This document shows positions 59,201 through 64,000 of a stretch of DNA of 64,000 nt, piece after piece. The notes below the pieces were generated by a model that was not told the origin of the DNA, made no database searches, and saw only the letters and a list, made by a program, of their open reading frames with translations. The stretch covers positions 310,001 to 374,000 of the forward strand of contig JAWNZC010000002.1 of NCBI GenBank assembly GCA_035771165.1, read 5' to 3'. The translations under genes and the position numbers were made by a program. Position 1 is the stretch's first letter. Every line of letters begins with the position of its first letter. This stretch comes from Paragorgia papillata. Lineage: Eukaryota; Cnidaria; Anthozoa; Scleralcyonacea; Coralliidae.

Positions 59201-61890
59201 CTAATTCCTCACTAGTAAACCTTCTTCACTAGTAAACCTTCTTCACTAGTAAACCTTCTTCACTAGTAAACCTTCCTCACTAGTAAACCTTCCTCACTAG
59301 TAAACTTTCTTCACTAGTAAACCTTCCTCACTAGTAAACCTTCCTCACTAGCAAACCTTCGTCACTAGTAAACCTTCATCACTAGTAAACCTTCCTCACT
59401 AGTAAACCTTCCTCACTAGCAAACCTTCCTCACTAGTAAACCTTCTTCACTAGTAAACCTTCATCACTAGTAAACCTTCCTCACTAGTAAACCTTCCTCA
59501 CTAGTAAACTTTCCTCACTAGTAAACCTTCCTCACTAGTAAACCTTCTTCACTAGTAAACCTTCCTCACTAGTAAACCTTACTCACTAGCAAACCTTCGT
59601 CACTAGTAAACCTTCCTCACTAGTAAACCTTCCTCACTAGTAAACCTTCCTCATTAGTAAACCTTCCTCACTAGTAAACCTTACTCACTAGTAAACCTTC
59701 CTCACTAGTAAACCTTACTCACTAGTAAACCTTACTCACTAGTAAACCTTCCTCACTAGTAAACCTTCCTCACTAGTAAACCTTACTCACTAGCAAACCT
59801 TCGTCACTAGTAAACCTTCTTCACTAGTAAACCTTCCTCACTAGTAAACCTTCCTCACTAGTAAACCTTCCTCACTAGTAAACCTTACTCACTAGTAAAC
59901 CTTACTCACTAGTAAACCTTAACTACCTTCCTCATGCATGGTTACTGGTCAGAACCTGCACAATAAGGCTTTTTTTCAACCCTGAATTTCCCGTGTGTCT
60001 TTTCCAGCTTATTTACGGTGCTGGCGTTCGCTTACATTGGATTTTCATTGGTTATTTTATTTTTGCCGTTACGAGCATATTCCTTTTCACATTTGTGTTG
60101 CCTGCTGAGTTAATACGCGAGGAGAATTTGGAGAAAATTTTGGAAGAAAAGGAATCAGATTCAGAATGTCTAATAGAAGAAGAATCAGATAATGAAAGTG
60201 AGGGATCACTAAAAGAATTATTTGAACAGACAGATCCAACAAGAGATGAATTGGAAATAGAGGAAGGTAAATCAATTGAGCAGTAGTGTTCCAAGAACAA
60301 TGGCTGAGTATTGTAGAACAATGGCTGAGTATTGTAGAACAATGGTTGAGTATTGTAGAACAATGGCTGAGTATTGGAGAACAATGGTTGAGTATTGGAG
60401 AACAATGGCTGAGTATTGGAGAACAATGGTTGAGTATTGGAGAACAATGGTTGAGTATTGTAGAACAATGGTTGACTATTGTAGAACAATGGCTGAGTAT
60501 TGTAGAACAATGGCTGAGTATTGTAGAACAATGGTTGAGTATTGGAGAACAATGGCTGAGTATTGGAGAACAATGGCTGAGTATTGTAGAACAATGGTTG
60601 AGTATTGTAGAACAATGGCTGAGTATTGTAGAACAATGGCTGAGTATTGTAGAACAATGGCTGAGTATTGTAGAACAATGGCTGAGTATAGTAGAACAAT
60701 GGTTGAGTATTGTAGAACAATGGTTGAGTATTGTAGAACAATGGCTGAGTATTGTAGAACAATGGCTGAGTATTGTAGAACAATGGTTGAGTATTGTAGA
60801 ACAATGGTTGACTATTGTAGAACAATGGCTGAGTATTGTAGAACAATGGCTGAGTATTGTAGAACAATGGTTGAGTATTGGAGAACAATGGCTGAGTATT
60901 GTAGAACAATGGCTGAGTATTGTAGAACAATGGTTGAGTATTGTAGAACAATGGCTGAGTATTGTAGAACAATGGCTGAGTATTGGAGAACAATGGCTGA
61001 GTATTGGAGAACAATGGCTGAGTATTCTAGAACAATGGTTGAATATTGTAGAACAATGGCTGAATATGCACGTTGTAAGTTCTTTACTCCTTTCGCTTTT
61101 GGAGCTGGACAAAAAGTTGAACAGCTTTGCCTTTTGATCAAGGTGTTCTTGCACGTTGTTGCTAGATTTTGAAAGTGACTGGCTGACTTCGTAGTTAAAC
61201 AGCGATCAGATGTGGCTGACAACTGTCTTGATCGTAAATATGTTCACCAGTGTGAAGTTTGCACCACATTTAGCCTTCGTTTCAGGCTCCGCGTACTTGC
61301 CTAGGGACTTTAGGATTCACGACGCGGCAAGCTCGATGACGCGCCTTACAAACAAAAGAATTCTTAATGAAAACAAAGTAAATGAATAATTTGTAATCCC
61401 AAGAGTATATATCAATACCGTCCTCTCTCAACGCCACTCTCAGCATTTTTACGTCTTCAGAACGACGCGAACACACAGAAGTGAGAGCTGTTTCTTAACG
61501 TTGACTTCAACTCAGACATTACAGCCGTTTTAGCAAGAACTGGAGCGTCTTGAAAGTCATTAAACAAGCTTAAACATGAAATATGGCGGTTAATTTACCG
61601 TGCCTTCTTTTAAATGCATTGCTTTTTAACTTTTTTAAAGCCACGTCGTCGACTAGCCGCGTTGTAGATCTTAAAGTCCCTATAGTAGTCCGAGTGAACG
61701 CCTGACCCAGTGAGGCGTCTTGTTCTTTCTATTTTTGCAGGTAGTTTTCGAGAATTTTGGAAAATTGTTACCTCCCCCATGTATTTGCTTCTTGTATTTT
61801 ACTTATCCATTCACAAATTGCGTTTGTGGTTCTACATGGGCAGTATGGACATATTTCTTCAATTTGCATCGGAGAACAATCTGGAAGCAG
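50266..61890 (+). CDS. SLC43-family (LAT3/LAT4-like) transporter, N-terminal half; frameshift in exon 1
   Basis: Exons found: 50266-50592, 56313-56359, 56600-56676, 58441-58533, 60008-60266, 61741-61890 (about 317 aa, continuing). ATG 50266 gives MANLSTVYRYRYG, then a first membrane segment with LECLLFTAIIYGWASLVFIL and a loop with CSASGDP...QCAAQDDLLNLAFTIG, as in SLC43A1-3. At 50512-50514 (TTT) one extra base shifts the frame; past it the other frame reads FTFTSFGVVAGALLDAFGPR, the MFS A-like motif. Later exons give SLLNGALDSSSIVMLFFK, then LIYGAGVRLHWIFIGYF, a long acidic cytoplasmic loop (LEKILEEKESDSE...), and the next membrane helix FWKIVTSPMYLLL...LRLWFYMGSMD. Exon 3 appears to use a GC donor (CAG|GCTAGT). 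SLC43 members move large neutral amino acids or purines across the plasma membrane (family knowledge); substrate here is unknown. Confidence 0.82.
50984..51030 (+). repeat. Dispersed CCAGACGATTTTA repeat copy
   Basis: CTGGCTATAAAGCCAGACGA then TTTTATTCATGCACC. Same family as 8768-8820; the hairpin loop is changed from AACG to ATAAAG with the stem kept. Confidence 0.65.
51128..51320. mobile_element. 193-bp near-perfect foldback carrying two CTGACGA...GAAAC cores
   Basis: Arms of about 94 bp face each other across a 5-bp spacer. Starting at CAATCGAAATATAGTAAGGT, each arm carries GATATACTGCCGAAACAGAG and the core CTGACGAAGGGCC-TTcGCTCGAAACGT (minus at 51183-51209, plus at 51237-51263). Only a few mismatches separate the arms. 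It is in SLC43 intron 1. Confidence 0.88.
51507..51877. mobile_element. MITE-like foldback, CGCACAGACGACCAAG termini
   Basis: Ends GCGCCGCACAGACGACCAAG / CTTGGTCGTCTGTGCGG. The interior is saturated with CTTGACAAG, CTTGTCAAGGAAAA and TTCGTGTGTA/TACACACGA words in both directions. No transposase. Confidence 0.85.
52229..52495 (+). CDS. Hypothetical basic 88-aa ORF in SLC43 intron 1
   Basis: ATG-started frame MFANVSGVTSRNGFNTSRYV... rich in Asn, Arg and Lys; the last ~12 codons run into a reversed CCAGACG repeat (52468-52494). No signal peptide, membrane segment or known motif. Its composition is coding-like, but a same-strand ORF inside an intron may be chance. Not recognised. Confidence 0.2.
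   Translation: MFANVSGVTSRNGFNTSRYVYHRGQSRVNKNLNKFQKFQRALLYRNNLAIDFPGGKRNRKNVSLHLATSSSAPLSINTLRPGVSQNKH
52468..52580. repeat. Paired CCAGACGATTTTA repeat copies in opposite orientations
   Basis: Reversed piece GGCCTGGCGTTAGCCAGAAT at 52468-52490 and forward CTGGCAAACGCCAGACGATT then TTAATCGTCAAGGGGAGA at 52540-52580, about 50 bp apart. Confidence 0.65.
52860..53093 (+). mobile_element. Non-LTR retrotransposon reverse-transcriptase ORF, C-terminal remnant
   Basis: The frame ends HSYNTRNKHKLHL...SFTYHGAQDWNTLPEELRNI ELFSLFKLKLKKHL, the typical last segment of CR1/Jockey-like ORF2 proteins (Y-N-TR, G-x-x-W-N-x-LP, FK-x-x-LK). Only the 3-prime end is present, consistent with 5-prime truncation. 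An AATAAATATTCAG and a (TA)n run follow at about 53255-53305. Confidence 0.8.
53400..53591. mobile_element. Foldback element, ATCGCTTCCGAAG arms
   Basis: Arms TCGCTTCCGAAG...AAAGCAATCACGAGGTGTAT...TACCACGTGATA and near-exact complement; the apex holds TTGTTTACAAGTTAACAATT. It is in SLC43 intron 1. Confidence 0.85.
53794..54218. mobile_element. MITE with TTA target duplication, TGTTGAA-saturated
   Basis: Ends AGGCCTGGCCAAACGCTTTC / GAAAGTGTTTGGCCAGGCCT with TTA on both flanks (53791-53793, 54219-54221). The interior contains well over a dozen TTCAACA or TGTTGAA words plus repeated TTTGGCCA. PIF/Harbinger-type duplication length; no ORF. Confidence 0.9.
54642..54723. repeat. Perfect 82-bp palindrome, no spacer
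   Basis: Both 41-base arms are exact complements meeting at GTA|TAC (54682/54683). Left arm begins AGTTCCTTCCATTGTATAGC; right arm ends GCTATACAATGGAAGGAACT. It is in SLC43 intron 1. The complement breaks at the next base on each side. Confidence 0.95.
54788..55115. mobile_element. Foldback element built of GCCGAGTTACCCGGC words
   Basis: GAGCCGAGTTACCCGGC, CGAGATCTCGGC, GGCGAGTTACCCGCC and GCCGAGTAACTCGGC repeat in both orientations, with GTTTATATGG/CATATAAAC at several places. The boundaries are approximate. Confidence 0.7.
57305..57490 (+). mobile_element. 5S-rRNA-derived SINE
   Basis: The head contains GGTTAGTATTTGGATGGGTG then ACCGTCTGGGAATA, matching the conserved 3-prime half of 5S rRNA (box C region), preceded by GTTAAGCCCGGTTAG. 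A non-5S tail with CTCCGGTTTTCCTCCCTCCG then TAAAATCAACACC is shared with 3940-4075. A 5S head on a foreign tail is the SINE3 design (family knowledge). It is in SLC43 intron 3. Confidence 0.85.
57685..57981. mobile_element. MITE-like foldback, TTGCAA-word element
   Basis: Ends AGCTACTGCTACACGATGCG / CGCATCGTGTAACAGCACCT; mirrored ATTTTTCTTGCAACTTGCAA. The interior repeats TTGCAA/TTGCAAGT and GTGTAACACCC. It is in SLC43 intron 3. Confidence 0.85.
58761..59925. repeat. 17-bp minisatellite CCTCACTAGTAAACCTT, about 65-70 copies
   Basis: A 1.16-kb head-to-tail array in SLC43 intron 4. Every unit carries an ACTAGT hexamer apart from rare ACTAGC or ATTAGT. Variants are CTTCAC, CGTCAC, CATCAC and ACTCAC, plus a few 20-bp units with an AAT insertion near 59105-59210. 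Confidence 0.97.
60290..61070. repeat. 21-bp minisatellite AACAATGGCTGAGTATTGTAG, about 37 copies
   Basis: It starts about 20 bp after the SLC43 exon 5 donor. Variants are GGTTGAG, GGAG for GTAG and GACTATT. Because 21 is a multiple of three and few units contain stops, several frames on both strands stay open (EQWLSIV, MAEYCRT, YNTQPLF, LSHCSTI repeats); none has other coding support. Confidence 0.96.
61300..61685. mobile_element. MITE-like element, AGGGACTTTA termini, copy 2
   Basis: Left CTAGGGACTTTAGGATTCAC then GACGCGGCAAGCTCG; right CGTCGACTAGCCGCGTTGTA then GATCTTAAAGTCCCTA. Same family as 27850-28225. It ends about 55 bp before SLC43 exon 6. Confidence 0.75.
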
Positions 61891-61929
61891 GTATTCTAAG
61901 GAATCACATAGTTTGAAAACTTTTCGAAA

Positions 61930-62092
61930 TTAGGTCGGCAGATTTCACTATACCTCGATTTAACACCATCACGTATGGTAAACATTCAATTAGTTATCTT
62001 GGACCAAAATTGTGGTACAAATTAAGTTCGGAAGCTAGAAATCTGCCATCGCTAAATCAATTTAAGATGTATATTCGTAAATTTAATATATA
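61930..62092 (+). mobile_element. Non-LTR reverse-transcriptase C-terminal remnant
   Basis: The frame reads SADFTIPRFNTITYGKHSIS YLGPKLWYKLSSEARNLPSL NQFKMYIRKFNI then stop. This is the standard end of CR1/Jockey-like ORF2 proteins (Y-G-x-x-S-I-x-Y-x-G-P-x-L-W). It differs from the copy at 52860, so the two are separate lineages. Confidence 0.8.
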
Positions 62093-62699
62093 ATAATTTA
62101 TGCTTGAATAAATTAAGGTTAATGTCCAAACGTAAACTATGTTTGGCATAACCGATCAAGGATTAAGAAACGTGCGTCAAAATAAGACATAAGCCAGGTT
62201 TTTGTATGTTAATTCTGCCGATCTTATAATAGCTGAATAACACAAATTCCAACAGTCAATCTATCTCTCACACTTATCTACAAAGGAAGGCCAAGACCAA
62301 TGAAGGTTACTTCCATTTTCGGTAAAAGCGTGCTTTACACGCACCAAAATGACAGAACACTTATCCCTAACCCAATCACCTACACACTATCACGAGCTCA
62401 ACTGCATGATCAACCATGTGTCTTAAGCAAAGTCCATGTAGTATTTCAATTCAAAGTACAAAGGCCATTTTGCAACTATAAAAAGCTTTAACCCCACCTT
62501 AGTAGTTCAATTGCAATCAACCTTTGCTAGTCAGTCAGTAGAAATACCCACCCACCACTCCCCTACTGAAGCAACAAGTCGTCACATTAACAAAAATCGT
62601 AGTCCTTTAAAGTAATATATTTAGAATTACAGTAAAAATTAAAAATAAAAAAAATAAAAAATAAATAAAAAATGTAATATTGATATAAAGGAATGTAAC

Positions 62700-63448
62700 A
62701 AAATGATAAAATAAAAATTTCGAAGCAGGGAATCGCTGTCCCCCGGACACCGCCTCTCCCCACTAAATCAAAACATGACTCGATTCACAAAGAATGCTTC
62801 TTTGCAAATCAAATCGCAGTCAATTCTCCCTCCCCTACACAGAGTAGCTGGGGTACACGAGCTCCAACCCAGCAGTCGGCACCCCCGGCTTGTGCTAGAT
62901 CCGCGATCCACGTTCTCTGTGGAGGCTCACAAGGCCTGGTACGGTCAAATAGCTCGGTACACTACCTTTGCTCGATAGTACCAACGGGCAAGAAACCGGA
63001 TTAGCCATTTCTCTGCTCGGGGTCTGAGGTGGCACGCACCTCAACGCCTCACTGACCAGATCTGTTGGAGGCCATGTTCGAATAGCTGCCAGGAGCCCCT
63101 CCTCAGCTAGGTATCCACTTCTCTGGCCCCCCAGACGGGCCTACCCCACCTGGGATATTGTGTACGAGGGACAGTAGCTTTTCCCTGCTTCCTTCTCTGC
63201 CACAACATCAGTCTTAGCTCTATTTTATTAATTAAGTGATAGGACATTAATCAGTCATTACTTGATGAAAACAGTTGTAAAGGCTGCACCCTTTGCAGTT
63301 CATAAATATATATATAGTCACTAATTAGTATTATTTATTTATATCTCTTTTATATAAGGATTTTATTAGATATTTTGTAATTAGATAGGTGTCCCCAATT
63401 AGTAGAGGAAATTTTCCTCGGCTATATGTAATCTGACACGTAAATAAC

Positions 63449-63489
<41 letters not shown>

Positions 63490-63490
63490 A
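62700..63490. repeat. Unclassified GC-richer block ending in (ATT)n
   Basis: From about 62735 to 63200 base composition is clearly more GC-rich than its surroundings, with inverted bits such as CGGGCAAGAAACCGG and short CT-rich runs. Further on come AT-rich DNA and a (TTA)n tail at 63449-63487. The layout resembles a retroposed element with a microsatellite tail, but no boxes or ORF identify it. Confidence 0.35.
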
Positions 63491-63552
63491 TGTACAGTAC
63501 ATTACAGTATGTTACGTTACGTTACGTTACAGTGCAGTGACTTAATATTATT

Positions 63553-63738
63553 ATGACTTATTTTGTCCAAATGTTGGTCGAAAAACAGCATTTTCAACTT
63601 TGGTCGTCAATAAACTCAGTAAAACTCGACATATCAAAAAACGCTGACACCGTTTTGCTGGAAATTTATCTCGAAATTAAACTGCCAAAAAAGATTTTGA
63701 ACAAAATAAAACGCTTTTTACTCGAGTCGCCTGAGTGA
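63553..63738 (+). CDS. Hypothetical 61-aa ORF
   Basis: ATG-started frame MTYFVQMLVEKQHFQLWSSI... ending FLLESPE and a stop. Rich in Leu, Ile and Lys, with no known motif. Could be a small gene, part of an exon, or chance. Not recognised. Confidence 0.15.
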   Translation: MTYFVQMLVEKQHFQLWSSINSVKLDISKNADTVLLEIYLEIKLPKKILNKIKRFLLESPE

Positions 63739-64000
63739 AGCCCTCTGGTTTTAAATAAAAAATTCTCCACGCAGTTACGACGCCCTAGCTCGTGTCACAA
63801 ATCAAAGACAACATTATATTCTACAAATTAATAGCTTTCTAATCTAACGATATCTATTTTATTTTTGTGGCATAAATTGACGAATTGAGAGCGCTTATAA
63901 ATACCGAAATGACCCTGCAAACCTTAACGAAGACCTTTTTTCACTGCGGAATATTTTCCCAGTGAATTTATCTCGGTGCTGGAAAATGTCCGGTGCCACT

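Larger units (their letters stand above)
61891..64000. other. Right-end region: SLC43 intron or 3-prime flank
   Basis: No further SLC43 exon was found after 61890, so the remaining exons probably lie beyond the window. Contents are a retroelement remnant (61930-62092), an unclassified repeat (62700-63490) and a 61-aa ORF. An ATG at 63986 (MSGAT...) opens to the window edge but cannot be judged. Confidence 0.5.

Noticed and set aside
58761..59925. CRISPR-like regular repeat array
   Set aside because: Units abut with no unique spacers, and the surrounding genes are eukaryotic.
60052..61222. Open frames of 280-355 aa on both strands (EQWLSIV, YNTQPLF, LSHCSTI repeats)
   Set aside because: They come from the 21-bp minisatellite whose length is a multiple of three. 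No start context, no domain, and they overlap a real SLC43 exon on the other strand.

Overview
The window is nuclear DNA from a multicellular animal. Genes are split by many GT-AG introns, the DNA is AT-rich, and introns and spacers are full of microsatellites, minisatellites, SINE-like repeats and foldback (MITE-like) elements. The proteins are generic metazoan (RBM19, LHX1/5, ACAD10, ACADS, TXNDC17, SLC43). Gene content and repeat style suggest a marine invertebrate, most likely a cnidarian, but that placement is inference. Exon boundaries below were set by eye from splice signals, reading phase and remembered family architecture. The six main models each keep phase across every junction, apart from one frameshift in the SLC43 gene.

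Layout: (1) 418-1916, minus: first two coding exons of an RBM19/MRD1-like ribosome-biogenesis protein, running off the left edge. (2) 1917-11669: long spacer with SINEs, a foldback element and pentamer repeats; no gene recognised. (3) 11670-15789, plus: complete four-exon LIM-homeobox gene of the LHX1/5 class (369 aa). (4) 18848-33169, minus: complete 27-exon ACAD10-like gene (1037 aa; HAD + APH-kinase + acyl-CoA dehydrogenase), with introns loaded with simple repeats. (5) 33425-38761, plus: complete 11-exon short-chain acyl-CoA dehydrogenase (ACADS, 417 aa), head-to-head with ACAD10; the two ATGs are 255 bp apart. (6) 39032-40991, minus: complete four-exon TXNDC17 (123 aa), convergent with ACADS. 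(7) 43061-44832: tentative two-exon small gene. (8) 45870-47972, plus: probable two-exon C2H2 zinc-finger gene whose intron is mostly three consecutive foldback elements. (9) 50266-61890, plus: first six coding exons of an SLC43-family transporter (LAT3/4-like), with a one-base frameshift in exon 1 and an apparent GC-AG intron; later exons were not found in the window. (10) 61891-64000: retroelement remnant, an unclassified GC-richer repeat and a small unassigned ORF.

Functionally, ACAD10 and ACADS are both acyl-CoA dehydrogenase family members expected in fatty-acid oxidation compartments, and their short shared promoter makes co-regulation plausible. The other genes show no obvious pathway link. 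The most unusual features are the repeats: many unrelated foldback families, each built from its own short word; a perfect 82-bp palindrome; a foldback family sharing a hammerhead-like CTGAYGA...GAAAC core; 5S-rRNA-derived SINEs; and introns made almost wholly of tandem repeats.
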